From contig CAWGGM010000001.1 of NCBI GenBank assembly GCA_963822115.1, positions 58,718 to 122,717 on the forward strand: a stretch of 64,000 nt of DNA, in the 5' to 3' direction. Positions 1 through 8,379 of this stretch are shown piece after piece. A program made the position numbers and the translations under genes. Source of the DNA: CAWDXG01 sp963822115. GTDB taxonomy: Bacteria > Myxococcota_A > Polyangia > Polyangiales > Polyangiaceae. The notes beneath the pieces are model-generated. The model did no database searches and was not told the origin of the DNA. It saw nothing but the letters and a program-made list of their open reading frames with translations. Position 1 is the first letter of the stretch, and each line of letters begins with the position of its first letter.

Positions 1-243
1 CGTATCGCACGCGGTGTACACGTGCCAGTTGCCGCCGGCCTGGTACTCGACGAACGCGCCGGCGCCCTTGCCAGGGTCGATGCCCGCCATCGTGGCGCCG
101 GTGTCGATGGTCGACTGCGGGACGTTCTTGTTCTGGCCGCCGCCACCAGCGCCGTTGTCATACGGCGCGGTGCTGCTCGAGTAGGTACAACCGCCGAGCA
201 ACGCGACGAGCGGCGCGATCACGAGGAGATTTCGAAGCTGCAT
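1..243 (-). CDS. Lipoprotein of unknown function (3' end outside window)
   Basis: The frame reads from an ATG at 243 down through base 1, so only the N-terminal 81 residues are visible. It opens MQLRNLLVIAPLVALLGGC, a short lipoprotein signal peptide with lipobox LGGC, which predicts lipid anchoring at the envelope. A Gly/Asn-rich stretch follows, then a more ordered segment with the words VEYQAGGNW and VYTACDT. No family was recognised. GGGAAGG lies just upstream of the ATG as a ribosome-binding site. It sits 33 bases downstream of the DUF6600-like gene on the same strand, so the two may be co-transcribed. Confidence 0.7.
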   Translation of the reverse strand, partial: MQLRNLLVIAPLVALLGGCTYSSSTAPYDNGAGGGGQNKNVPQSTIDTGATMAGIDPGKGAGAFVEYQAGGNWHVYTACDT

Positions 244-276
244 GGCTTGTTCACCTTCCCTTGACTGGCGCTCCAG

Positions 277-1662
277 CTAGCGACGACCGTGGAAGCCGCC
301 GCGACCGGCCGAGTGGAAATGCATGGCGGGCGGCGAGAAGCTGTGGAAGTGCGGCGTCGAGCGATGCCCAGTGAACGACCGCGCCGGCGAGGGGCGGTAC
401 GACGAAGACGACGAAGACGACGAGCGGAACGGCGTGTACGAGCGCGAATAGTGCGACGACCAGCCGAGCGACGGACTGCTGCGATAGCTGCGCGACGGAG
501 CCGCCCGGTACGAACGAGAGCTTCTCACCGCCGGGCGATAGTAGGTCCGCCCCCGCACGCGCGTGGGAGCACGAGCGGCCGGGCGCATGCGCGCCGGCGC
601 GGGCCGCATGGTGCGGAGCGAGCGCGACGGCACGGCGGCGCGCGAGCCGGCAAACGAACGCCCGCTCAGCGTACGCGACGTGCTGCCCTTGGGCCGGCGG
701 GCGCTGAGAGTGCGGGACGAACCGAGCCTATGCGGTACGGTGCGGTGCGCTGTCGTGGGGCGCGGCGCCGGCCTGGAACGCTGTCCGGAGATCCTGTACG
801 GCGACGGGTGGGAAGCGGCGACCGCACGCGGGTTGGCCGGCGTGTGATGCCGGGGCACGGCCCGCGGCGGAACATGCGCACGGTGCGGCGATGGTCCGTG
901 ACCATGCGGGCCGTGCCAGCGCGAGCTGTGATGCGCGATGCGATCGATATCGTGCCGGTGGTGCACGATGTGCCGATACACGTGCGGATAGAACACGTAG
1001 TCGCTCTCGCAGAACACGTAGGGCACGGGCGGCCCGAACCACAACGACACGGCGACACCGTCGTACCAACCCCAGGTCGGCGGCATCGGCGCCCAGCCGA
1101 TGTAGTCATAGCCATCGTCGGGAACCCGCCACACGACCCAGGCGTTCGAGTAGCGGCGCCCGGGGATCCACGCCCAGCCGGTACCGCCGACCCACACCCA
1201 GCGACCGTAGTGGAACACCGCCCAACCGAAGGGAAGGTCGCTGACCCAGATCCAGTCGCCCGCCGCGGTCAGACCCCAGTGACCCGAAGTGACATAGGGC
1301 GCGAAGTCGGAGCCGACGTAGCGCGCGCTCGGGACCCAGACCAGACCGTAGGTCGGATCGCTAACCCAATGGCCGTAGGGATCGAGCGCAGGGCGGAAGG
1401 TCGTGAGCGCGCTTGGGTCCCTGTCCCGGTACTGCGTGCTCGCGACGGCCTTGGCGCTACCCGACGCGGGCTTGGGTCGCGCGTTGTCGGAGGGCTGCGC
1501 GTCGGGTGCGGGCTGTGCGCTGTCCGACGAGTCCTGGCCGATCTGCCATCCCGAATCGTCCGCCGACTGTGCCCTGGCCAACGGGCCGGCAGCCATCAGC
1601 ACGCCGACAGTAGCGAGGGCCACTGCCCACCTCGAGAACTTCTGGGCCATCCTGGTAATCAT
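277..1662 (-). CDS. Secreted DUF6600-like protein with Arg/Ser/His-rich tail
   Basis: This is a 461-residue exported protein. The start at 1662 is chosen because GGAG lies about 8 bases upstream; the frame is open further upstream but that extension is not protein-like. Residues 1-30 form a signal peptide ending LARAQS. About residues 85-200 carry repeated aromatic words typical of DUF6600 (GHWVSDPTYGLVWVP, GRWVWVGGTGWAWIPG, GWAPMPPTWGW). The remainder is low-complexity His, Pro, Arg and Ser, with a run of eight serines and many SRSYR-like repeats. A cell-surface or matrix role is inferred; no catalytic motif is visible. The basic tail might bind polyanionic polysaccharide, but that is a guess. 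Confidence 0.75.
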   Translation of the reverse strand: MITRMAQKFSRWAVALATVGVLMAAGPLARAQSADDSGWQIGQDSSDSAQPAPDAQPSDNARPKPASGSAKAVASTQYRDRDPSALTTFRPALDPYGHWVSDPTYGLVWVPSARYVGSDFAPYVTSGHWGLTAAGDWIWVSDLPFGWAVFHYGRWVWVGGTGWAWIPGRRYSNAWVVWRVPDDGYDYIGWAPMPPTWGWYDGVAVSLWFGPPVPYVFCESDYVFYPHVYRHIVHHRHDIDRIAHHSSRWHGPHGHGPSPHRAHVPPRAVPRHHTPANPRAVAASHPSPYRISGQRSRPAPRPTTAHRTVPHRLGSSRTLSARRPKGSTSRTLSGRSFAGSRAAVPSRSLRTMRPAPARMRPAARAPTRVRGRTYYRPAVRSSRSYRAAPSRSYRSSPSLGWSSHYSRSYTPFRSSSSSSSSYRPSPARSFTGHRSTPHFHSFSPPAMHFHSAGRGGFHGRR

Positions 1663-1673
1663 GCGCTTCGCTC

Positions 1674-1713
1674 CGTACACAGGCAACCAAAGGCAACTGC
1701 CGTACCTGTTGTA
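1674..1713. repeat. Imperfect inverted repeat in the leader of the DUF6600-like gene
   Basis: GTACACAGG near 1675 is matched by CCTGTTGTAC near 1704, a 9-bp inverted repeat with one bulged T. Two direct GGCAAC copies lie inside it. It would fold in the 5' leader of the minus-strand gene starting at 1662, or could be an operator. The rest of 1663-1883 shows nothing further that I can assign. Confidence 0.3.
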
Positions 1714-1883
1714 CGCAGCCCACCCCCGATCGGTGCCGCGGCGGCTCTGGTTTCGCGAAATCACGGCAGAATCGTGCCAGGTCGGGCAGAGCCACGGCAG
1801 CATCGCGAGCCCCGGCCCGAGCGACGATCGAGAACTATCGGCTGCAGTCTCTGCGACACACCGGACACGGCTCCGCGGCGTCG

Positions 1884-1889
1884 TATGCT
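1884..1889 (+). promoter_or_regulatory. -10-like hexamer of moeA, leaderless arrangement
   Basis: TATGCT ends 6 bases before the moeA ATG and no Shine-Dalgarno sequence intervenes. Transcription would start at or next to the A of the ATG. No convincing -35 box is visible. Confidence 0.45.
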
Positions 1890-1895
1890 CCGGGC

Positions 1896-3086
1896 ATGCT
1901 CGACTTCGATGTAGCGCTGGAGCGCGTGCTGGCAGGGGCCCGTCCGCTGGGAACGGAACGGATTGCGATTGGGCAGGGGCTGGGTCGGGTGCTGGCCGCA
2001 CCTCTGGCAGCCAGCGCACCCATACCGGCGTTCGACTACAGCGCGATGGACGGCTACGCGATTTCAACACGCGACTTCGCGGGCGACGGACCCTGGACGC
2101 TGCCCGTGCGGGGCGAGAGCCAGACGGGTCACCCGGCTCCCGCGCTCGAGCCGGGCAGCGCCTGCCGCATCTTCACCGGCGCACCGTTGCCCGCCGGCGC
2201 CGATGCGGTCGTGATGCAGGAGAACGTCGATCGCGAAGCCGACACGGCGCGCTTCGGCGAGCGCCCCGCGGCCTTCCAACACGTGCGCCGCGCCGGCGAG
2301 GACCTCCGAGCTGGTGCCGAGGCGCTTCCGGCAGGCACGCGCCTCGGCCCTGGACAGCTCGCGCTCGCCGCCGCGCTCGATCTCGGCGAGCTGCTGGTCG
2401 CACGTCGCCCACACGTCGGCATCCTGTGCACGGGCGACGAGCTGCGTGCGCCCGGTTCTGCGCCGCGTCCGGGCAGCATTCCGGAGTCGAACGGTATCGC
2501 ACTTGCAGCGATGGTACAGAGCGCTGGCGGCGTGCCGCACCTCGCGCCGCTCACACGAGACGACAGGGAAGCCACCCTGCGCGCGCTCGAGCATGCCATC
2601 ACCGGCAACAACGTCCTGCTCACCGTCGGCGGCGTGAGCGTGGGCGAGCACGACCTGGTACGCCCGGCTCTCGAAGCCGCTGGCGCCGAGCTCGACTTCT
2701 GGAAGGTCGCGATCAAACCGGGCAAGCCGCTCGTCCACGGTTCCGTTGGGAAAACCCGAGTGCTCGGCCTGCCAGGTAATCCTGTCTCGGCGCAGGTAAC
2801 GTTCGCGCTGTTCGGCGTGCCGCTCTTGCGGGCGCTTCAAGGTGACGGGCAACCCTTGCCACGCGCGAACCGCGCCGAGCTGACCCGCGCCGTCCGACAG
2901 AAACCCGGTAGGAAAAGCTACCAGCGCGCGCGGCTCGACGGCGATCGCGTCACGCCGCTCGACAACCAGGCATCCGGCGCACCCACGAGCATGGCCTGGG
3001 CGAACGCCCTGGTGATCGTACCCGCGGACTCGACCGGCTTCGACGCCGGCGCGATGGTGGACGTGCTGCCACTATGGGCGCTGTAA
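1896..3086 (+). CDS. moeA: Molybdopterin molybdenumtransferase MoeA
   Basis: MoeA inserts molybdate into adenylylated molybdopterin, the last step of basic molybdenum cofactor synthesis in the cytoplasm. The 396 residues match the usual family length. The N-terminal MoeA signature YSAMDGYAI lies near residue 50. The MPT-binding domain carries the GDELR and ESNG words, a GGVSVGEHD-type loop and GLPGNPVSAQ near residue 293. The start at 1896 fits the family N-terminus and lies directly after a -10-like hexamer, suggesting a leaderless message. The 3' end overlaps mobA by 13 bases, so the two are probably translationally coupled. Confidence 0.95.
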   Translation: MLDFDVALERVLAGARPLGTERIAIGQGLGRVLAAPLAASAPIPAFDYSAMDGYAISTRDFAGDGPWTLPVRGESQTGHPAPALEPGSACRIFTGAPLPAGADAVVMQENVDREADTARFGERPAAFQHVRRAGEDLRAGAEALPAGTRLGPGQLALAAALDLGELLVARRPHVGILCTGDELRAPGSAPRPGSIPESNGIALAAMVQSAGGVPHLAPLTRDDREATLRALEHAITGNNVLLTVGGVSVGEHDLVRPALEAAGAELDFWKVAIKPGKPLVHGSVGKTRVLGLPGNPVSAQVTFALFGVPLLRALQGDGQPLPRANRAELTRAVRQKPGRKSYQRARLDGDRVTPLDNQASGAPTSMAWANALVIVPADSTGFDAGAMVDVLPLWAL

Positions 3087-3694
3087 CGCAGGGGACCCAG
3101 ACCACGGGCGACGACGCGCTTGTCGGCATCTTCGTGGGAGGGAAGTCGCGGCGCATGGGCGGGACGCCCAAGGGACTCCTTCCCGCGCCGGACGGTTCGG
3201 AAACCCTCGTTACACGAACGTCACGGATCGCCTGCGAGGTGCTGCCGGGTGCGCGCGTGGTGCTCGTCGGCAGTGCCGAGCCCTATGCGGCGCTGGGTCT
3301 GCCGGTCCTGGCCGACTCGCCCTCCGGCATCGGGCCCATCGGCGGGCTCGGCGCGCTGCTTGCCGATGCGGCAGAGCGGGGGAAGAGCCAGGCCTTCGCG
3401 ATCGCCTGCGACCTGCCCTTCATCAGTACGGAATTGTTCAGACGCCTCGCTGCCGAGCTTCTGGAGGCGCCCGCCGCCGCGTTCCGCGTCGGTGGGATCT
3501 GGCAGCCCCTGTTCGCGCGCTACGAACCCCGCACTGCGTTGTCTGCAACGCGTGCGGCGCTCGCCGCCGGTGAGCGCGCCCTGCAAAGCGTGCTGTTGCG
3601 ACTCGACGTTGCAGAGCTCCCGCTTGATGAAACGCAACATCGCGAGCTTGACGACTGGGACACGCCCGACGACCGCAACAGGCCGCCGCGGTAG
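3074..3694 (+). CDS. mobA: Molybdenum cofactor guanylyltransferase MobA
   Basis: MobA attaches GMP from GTP to molybdopterin, giving the bis-MGD cofactor used by DMSO-reductase-family enzymes such as nitrate reductase and formate dehydrogenase. The 206-residue protein has the nucleotide-binding signature near residue 20 (FVGGKSRRMGGTPKG; the usual LAGG is FVGG here) and the metal-site word AIACDLPFI near residue 110. It begins inside the end of moeA and forms a two-gene unit with it. Its presence implies that the host makes at least one bis-MGD enzyme, encoded elsewhere. Confidence 0.93.
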   Translation: MGAVTQGTQTTGDDALVGIFVGGKSRRMGGTPKGLLPAPDGSETLVTRTSRIACEVLPGARVVLVGSAEPYAALGLPVLADSPSGIGPIGGLGALLADAAERGKSQAFAIACDLPFISTELFRRLAAELLEAPAAAFRVGGIWQPLFARYEPRTALSATRAALAAGERALQSVLLRLDVAELPLDETQHRELDDWDTPDDRNRPPR

Positions 3695-3798
3695 TCGTGG
3701 GAGTCAATAGGAGTGCGGGGCGTCTTGCCCGCGCATCGATGCTGGGGGTTGTTCGTCAATGGCAAGCGGCTCAGCGGAACCAGGCGGCTTCGTCACAC

Positions 3799-4248
3799 CT
3801 AGTCGTGGTCGTGCGCGACGCAGCGCGCGTCCTCCCAACCAACCCAGTAGGGACCATCGGGCCCGTGCTCCCGCTTCCAGATCGGAACGCGCTCCTTGAT
3901 GCGGTCGATCAGCGCGCGGCAGGCGCGGAAGGCCTCGCCGCGGTGGGGCGCGCTGGCCGCGCAGATGACAGCGGTGTCGCCGACATCGAGGCTTCCTGTA
4001 CGGTGCAGCACCGCCAGGCGCACGCCCTCAATCTCCGCTTCGATCTCCTCGGCGATGGCGAGCATCTCCTTCATCGCCATCGGCACGTAGGCCTCGTACT
4101 CGAGCCGCGTAACCTCGCGCGAGTCGTTGTGATCACGCACGGTGCCCAAAAACAGCGCCATGCCTCCTGCATCCGGCCGGCGCACAGCGGCTATCGCCTC
4201 GTCCGCCGACAGCGGCGCCTCGCGGATCTCGAACAACCTTTCACTCAT
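3799..4248 (-). CDS. moaE: Molybdopterin synthase catalytic subunit MoaE
   Basis: MoaE is the large subunit of molybdopterin synthase; it transfers sulfur from the MoaD thiocarboxylate to precursor Z. The 149 residues match the family. Characteristic words are FLGTVRDHN near residue 35, VLHRTGSLDVGD near residue 80 and the active-site lysine region VPIWKREH near residue 120. The ATG overlaps the stop of the upstream MoaC-fusion gene as ATGA, so the pair is translationally coupled. No moaD, the obligate small subunit, is visible next to it or elsewhere in the window. Confidence 0.95.
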   Translation of the reverse strand: MSERLFEIREAPLSADEAIAAVRRPDAGGMALFLGTVRDHNDSREVTRLEYEAYVPMAMKEMLAIAEEIEAEIEGVRLAVLHRTGSLDVGDTAVICAASAPHRGEAFRACRALIDRIKERVPIWKREHGPDGPYWVGWEDARCVAHDHD

Positions 4249-5153
4249 CGCTGGTACTCGCCGGAGCGGCCACCCGATTTCTGCACCAGCTGCGTGGGGC
4301 CGATCTCCATGCCGCGATCGAACGCCTTCAGCATGTCGTAGACCGTCAGCGCCGCAGTGCTGGCTGCCACCAGCGCCTCCATCTCGACGCCGGTGCGGTC
4401 GAGCGTCTCGACCGCACTCTGGATGCGCACGGCGCGCGCGGATTCGATCACTTCAAGCTCGATCGTCACATGCGTGAGCGCGATCGGGTGGCAGAGCGGG
4501 ATCAGATCGGACGTGCGCTTGGCGGCCATGATGCCCGCCACGCGCGCGGTGGCCAGCACGTCGCCCTTGGGCGTGTCGTGAAGCTGCAACCTGCGCAGCG
4601 CGTCCTGGTTCATCGTGACGCGGCTCTCGGCCACCGCGCGGCGCTGACTCGGTGCCTTCTGCTTCACGTCGACCATGCGCACCCCGCCTTCCGGCGCGAC
4701 GTGCGTCGACGTTGCACTGTGCCCGACGATCTCGGCGTACGCCTTCTCGAGCCTCCCGGGGCGCCCTCGGCTGGCAACCTTGGCGAGCACGTAGCGATCG
4801 AGCGGAGTAAGCGTAGCCCAGAGTGCGGGCGGCAGCGCGCGCTCGGGACCCAGCGCATCGACCAGAACAGCCGGCGGTGTGTCGTCGGACGGTTCGTCCA
4901 CGGGCTCGACGCGGGCTGCCGGTGGGTCGGCCAACGAGATGGCCACGTGGACCGGCTTGAGATCGACGAACGTGCCTGAACCGGCTTCGACGATCCTGCG
5001 CCGTTGCGAGCCCGGCAGGCTCTGCCACCCCTCGCGCGAGAGCTTGAGCCCGGCGCGGTCGAGCGCACGCCGCGCCGCCAGTGGCAGGAGCTCCAGCTCC
5101 TCGTCCACCCCGTCGAACCGGTAGAGCTTCACGGTCCCGGAGCCTACCACCAT
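4245..5153 (-). CDS. moaC: Nitrate-reductase-associated domain fused to MoaC
   Basis: This 302-residue protein joins two domains. Residues 1-140 resemble the nitrate-reductase-associated family known from cyanobacteria: LYRFDGVDEELELLPLAARR, then LDRAGLKLS and LWATLTPLDRYVLAKVASR. Residues 150-302 are MoaC, cyclic pyranopterin monophosphate synthase, which with MoaA converts GTP to precursor Z. MoaC words include MVDVKQKAPSQRRAV, KGDVLATARVAGIMAAKRTS, LIPLCHPIALTHV and the active-site YDMLKAFDRGM. The start is placed at the ATG at 5153; a GTG at 5132 (VKLYRFDG) fits the domain equally well. The stop overlaps moaE by 4 bases. The N-terminal assignment rests on remembered family sequence, not a search. 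Confidence 0.85.
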   Translation of the reverse strand: MVVGSGTVKLYRFDGVDEELELLPLAARRALDRAGLKLSREGWQSLPGSQRRRIVEAGSGTFVDLKPVHVAISLADPPAARVEPVDEPSDDTPPAVLVDALGPERALPPALWATLTPLDRYVLAKVASRGRPGRLEKAYAEIVGHSATSTHVAPEGGVRMVDVKQKAPSQRRAVAESRVTMNQDALRRLQLHDTPKGDVLATARVAGIMAAKRTSDLIPLCHPIALTHVTIELEVIESARAVRIQSAVETLDRTGVEMEALVAASTAALTVYDMLKAFDRGMEIGPTQLVQKSGGRSGEYQR

Positions 5154-5209
5154 CCCCGGACGGTCAAGCTTGCCAGCGCGTCCTGGCCCGGCCACGCTGC
5201 CAGGCGCCG

Positions 5210-5833
5210 GTGACCACCACGCCCAGCCAGCTGCTCGTCCGGGGCCTGTTCCGGATCTGGAGCCACGTCTACGATCGGCCGGTCTTCCAGTGGACGCTGT
5301 ACTCGCGGATCCACCGGCGCCTGCTGGAGAAAACCGAAGGACTCGCGCCGCGCCGGATCCTCGACATCGGCTGCGGCACGGGAGAGCTTCTGGTGGCGGC
5401 GGCACGGCGCTGGCCGGAAGCAACGCTGGCAGGCGTCGACCTGTCGCCGGCGATGCTGGCGCGGGCGAAGGCGAAGGACTTCGGCCGCAACGTCGAGCTC
5501 CGCGAGGGCAGCGTGTACGACCTGCCGTTCGAACCGGGTTCGTTCGATCTGGTGTTCAACACCATCTCCTCGCACTTCTACCTGGAAGGCGAACGCGCGT
5601 TCGCCGAGATGGCGCGCGTGCTGGAAAGCGGCGGAACGTTCCTGCAGGCCAGCCTCACGACTGGTCCGCTCGCCTACCTACCAGGCCAGAGCAGCCGCAG
5701 CATCAACGTGCCCGGCGCGGTCTACCGCGGACCCGCCGATCAGCAGCGGCTGCTCCGCGGCGCGGGGCTCGACGTGGTCGAGAGCCGCTTCATCCTGCCC
5801 GGTGTCTGGCTCTACCACGCCCACAAGCGCTAG
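5210..5833 (+). CDS. Class I SAM-dependent methyltransferase
   Basis: This 207-residue protein has a complete Rossmann methyltransferase core. Motif I is ILDIGCGTGELL near residue 45, the acidic loop is LAGVDLSPAML, and motif IV is SFDLVFNTISSHFY near residue 110. The substrate cannot be read from sequence; it resembles small UbiE/Methyltransf_11-type proteins. The start is a GTG at 5210; the open frame upstream overlaps the divergent moaC-fusion gene and is not protein-like. The proximity to molybdenum cofactor genes may be incidental. Confidence 0.8.
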   Translation: MTTTPSQLLVRGLFRIWSHVYDRPVFQWTLYSRIHRRLLEKTEGLAPRRILDIGCGTGELLVAAARRWPEATLAGVDLSPAMLARAKAKDFGRNVELREGSVYDLPFEPGSFDLVFNTISSHFYLEGERAFAEMARVLESGGTFLQASLTTGPLAYLPGQSSRSINVPGAVYRGPADQQRLLRGAGLDVVESRFILPGVWLYHAHKR

Positions 5834-5898
5834 CTCCGGGAACGTCGCTTCGGAGCGAGCTTCGTCACGGTCCCCGGGCGCGACGCGGGCGCCCGTAC

Positions 5899-5904
5899 TA
5901 TGCT
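5899..5904 (+). promoter_or_regulatory. -10-like hexamer of the DUF4403 gene
   Basis: TATGCT ends 7 bases before the ATG at 5912, with no Shine-Dalgarno sequence between. It is the same hexamer and nearly the same spacing as at moeA. It supports 5912 over the in-frame ATG at 5900, which would lie inside the hexamer. Confidence 0.45.
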
Positions 5905-5911
5905 GCGCCCG

Positions 5912-7291
5912 ATGCGTTCGATCGCCCTGGTCTGGGTCGCCGCGCTGGGGCTGGTCGCCGCTTGCGGTCCGCACGCCGGGCCCGCGCACGCTTCGGCGCC
6001 CGGACAGTGCAGCGCTCGACTGCCGGGAACGCAGCCCGACTTCGCGGAGGCGCCGGCCGTCCAGGCGCCAAAATCGCACATCGCCGTGGACGTCGCGATC
6101 GACACGCGCCGCCTCGGACGCGAACTGTCGAGCCGCGTGCCGGTCGTGCTCGCGCAGGCGCGGAACCGGAACGTCGGCGCGCCCGGGCAGGCCACCTACG
6201 TCGTGCGGCGCGGCGCCTTCCACTTCGGCATGCGCGGCAGCGATCTACTCGTCCAGACGCCGATCCGCGCGCACATCGCCGTCTGCAAACCGATCGGCCC
6301 GTTCTGTCCGGAGTACGGGCACTGCAGTCCACTGCTCGTCTCCACGGTGCGGCTGCCGCTGGCCCTCGACAAGAACTACACCCTGGGGCGGAGCCGCGTG
6401 GGAGTGAGCGTCACCCGGGGCTGCGTGCTCGAGCCGATCGGCATGGATGTGACGCCCCAGCTCAAGGACGTCGCGCGGCAGCAGTCCGCCGGGATCCAGC
6501 GCCGCATCGATCGCTCCGTGCCGTCCCTGCGCCCCGAGGCGGAGGCTGCGTGGCAGCTCCTGGATCTGCCGATCGCACTCGGCAGCTCGCTGTGCGCGCG
6601 CGTTCAGCCGAGCCGGCTCGTGCAGTCGAAGCCAGCGCTGGCTCACGACACCCTGTCGACGCGCCTAGCGGTGTTCGGCAAGCTGGGCGTGGAGGAGCCC
6701 TGCAGCGAACGGCGCGACGCGCCGAAGCGCGCGCTGCCTGCGCCCGAGCTCGACGACAAGGTGCCCCGCGACGTCCGCCTGGACGTGCCGATCCATATCG
6801 ACTGGAGCGACGTGTCTGCGGATCTGAGCCGCTCACTCGCCCAGGACGGGCAGCCACGCATCACCGGCGCGCGCGCCCGCGGCGCCGAGGTCGACGGCAA
6901 GGCCGTGGTCGCGCTCGCCGTCACGCTCGATGGCGCCGTGTGCGGCGACGCCTGGCTGATCGGAGAGCCCTACTACGACGCCCAGGCTTCCCGCATCCGG
7001 CTCGGCCAGGTGCGCTTCGCACCAGGGCAAGCCGACCGGGTCGCGGAGCTCGCCGGCAGCGAGCTTCCCGCCCGCGTGCAGCGGCTGGCGCGGGTGGCGC
7101 TGCCCATCGACCTCGCGCTCGGGCCCCGCTCGCTGTCCAGCCTGGTCCAGAGCCTCACGAAGAAGCGGCCACCAGGCGTGGACGTGAAAGTCGAGGTGCA
7201 ACCGGCGGAGGTCGACACCGTACTTGTCGACCCGCAAGCGTTGGTGCCGGTTGCGAGCCTCAAGGGCAGCGTCCGCGTCGAAGTGAACTAG
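5912..7291 (+). CDS. DUF4403 family lipoprotein
   Basis: The product is 459 residues and begins with a lipoprotein signal (MRSIALVWVAALGLVAAC, lipobox VAAC). Features of DUF4403 are visible: an early KSHIAVDVAID strand, a two-lobed repeat in which DVPIHIDWSDVSADL begins the second half near residue 290, and a mostly beta composition. A lipid-anchored envelope protein facing the periplasm is likely, and distant relation to lipid-binding BPI-like barrels has been suggested for such repeats. No enzymatic motif is seen. It lies between a methyltransferase and moaA, but nothing ties it to cofactor synthesis. Confidence 0.75.
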   Translation: MRSIALVWVAALGLVAACGPHAGPAHASAPGQCSARLPGTQPDFAEAPAVQAPKSHIAVDVAIDTRRLGRELSSRVPVVLAQARNRNVGAPGQATYVVRRGAFHFGMRGSDLLVQTPIRAHIAVCKPIGPFCPEYGHCSPLLVSTVRLPLALDKNYTLGRSRVGVSVTRGCVLEPIGMDVTPQLKDVARQQSAGIQRRIDRSVPSLRPEAEAAWQLLDLPIALGSSLCARVQPSRLVQSKPALAHDTLSTRLAVFGKLGVEEPCSERRDAPKRALPAPELDDKVPRDVRLDVPIHIDWSDVSADLSRSLAQDGQPRITGARARGAEVDGKAVVALAVTLDGAVCGDAWLIGEPYYDAQASRIRLGQVRFAPGQADRVAELAGSELPARVQRLARVALPIDLALGPRSLSSLVQSLTKKRPPGVDVKVEVQPAEVDTVLVDPQALVPVASLKGSVRVEVN

Positions 7292-7334
7292 ATCGGGGCC
7301 TGCCACTCGACGCTGCAGCCCCCCGGCCCGATGC

Positions 7335-7340
7335 TACCTT
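7335..7340 (+). promoter_or_regulatory. -10-like hexamer of moaA
   Basis: TACCTT ends 11 bases before the moaA ATG at 7352. The predicted transcript start would leave a leader of only a few bases, and no Shine-Dalgarno sequence is present. Confidence 0.35.
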
Positions 7341-7351
7341 CCGCAAGCCCC

Positions 7352-8374
7352 ATGAGCCCCGATCCCGACAGCACCGCCCCCCGCGACCGGCGCGGCCGGC
7401 CACTTCTCGACCTGCGCGTGAGCGTGACGGATCGCTGCAATTTCCGTTGCCGCTACTGCATGCCGCGCGAGCATTTCGGGCCGGGCTTCCACTTCCTGCC
7501 GAGGCGCGACCTGTTGAGCTTCGAGGAGATCGCGCGCGTCGTCGGCATCCTGGCCAACCACGGGTTGCGCAAGGTGCGGCTCACCGGCGGCGAGCCCTTG
7601 CTCCGGGCGGAAGTCTCCAAGCTGGTCAAGATGATCGCCGACACGGGCGTCGAGACCGCGCTCACCACCAACGGCTCGCTTCTGGCCAAGCACGCCACGG
7701 CGCTTGCCGATGCGGGCCTGGGTCGCGTGAGCGTGAGCCTGGACTCGCTGGACGAAGCCGTGTTCCGCAGCATGACCGACGCCGACTACGGCCCGGGCGA
7801 CGTCCTCGCCGGCATCAAGGCGGCTGCGGCGGCGGGCCTTCAGCCGATCAAGATCAACGCCGTGGTCCGCCGTGGTACCAATGATCACACGCTGGTGGAG
7901 CTCGCGCGTCACTTCAAGGGCAGCGGACACATCGTGCGCTTCATCGAGTACATGGACGTGGGGCTGACCAACGGCTGGCGGCTCGACGAGGTCGTGCCTG
8001 GTCGCGAGATCGTCGAGCGCATCGCTGCCAAGCTGCCGCTCGAGCCAGTCGACCCGAACTACCCGGGCGAGGTGGCACGCCGCTACCGCTACCGCGACGG
8101 CGAAGGCGAAATCGGCATCATCACCAGCGTCACCGAGCCCTTCTGCGCCGGCTGCACACGCGCCCGTCTGAGCGCCGAGGGCACGATCTACGGCTGCTTG
8201 TTCGCGGCGGCGGGTACGGACATCCGCGCGCCCCTGCGCTCTGGCGCGGACGACGCCGCCATCGCCGAGCTGCTCCGCGGCATCTGGGCGCAACGTGACG
8301 ACCGCTACTCCGAGCTCCGCTCGAGCCGCACAGCGGGCCTCAGGCGCATCGAGATGTCGTACATCGGCGGCTAG
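7352..8374 (+). CDS. moaA: GTP 3',8-cyclase MoaA
   Basis: MoaA is the radical SAM enzyme that cyclises GTP in the first step of molybdenum cofactor synthesis, acting with MoaC. The 340 residues hold the N-terminal cluster motif CNFRCRYC (Cys29, 33, 36), the GGEPLLR word near residue 80, and the second [4Fe-4S] site near the C-terminus, PFCAGCTRARLS followed by YGCLF. The protein ends in the diagnostic Gly-Gly (SYIGG). The start MSPDPDS at 7352 is preferred over an in-frame ATG at 7331, which would overlap the putative -10. Together with moaC, moaE, moeA and mobA it covers most of the pathway except moaD and mogA functions. Confidence 0.96.
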   Translation: MSPDPDSTAPRDRRGRPLLDLRVSVTDRCNFRCRYCMPREHFGPGFHFLPRRDLLSFEEIARVVGILANHGLRKVRLTGGEPLLRAEVSKLVKMIADTGVETALTTNGSLLAKHATALADAGLGRVSVSLDSLDEAVFRSMTDADYGPGDVLAGIKAAAAAGLQPIKINAVVRRGTNDHTLVELARHFKGSGHIVRFIEYMDVGLTNGWRLDEVVPGREIVERIAAKLPLEPVDPNYPGEVARRYRYRDGEGEIGIITSVTEPFCAGCTRARLSAEGTIYGCLFAAAGTDIRAPLRSGADDAAIAELLRGIWAQRDDRYSELRSSRTAGLRRIEMSYIGG

Positions 8375-8379
8375 CCCAA

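Noticed and set aside
3700..3740. Intrinsic terminator between mobA and moaE
   Set aside because: A GCGGGGC/GCCCGC stem with one bulge exists near 3716-3733 but no T-tract follows.
5170..7884. Plus-strand frame of about 900 codons spanning methyltransferase, DUF4403 and moaA
   Set aside because: Three genes with recognisable motifs occupy the other frames.
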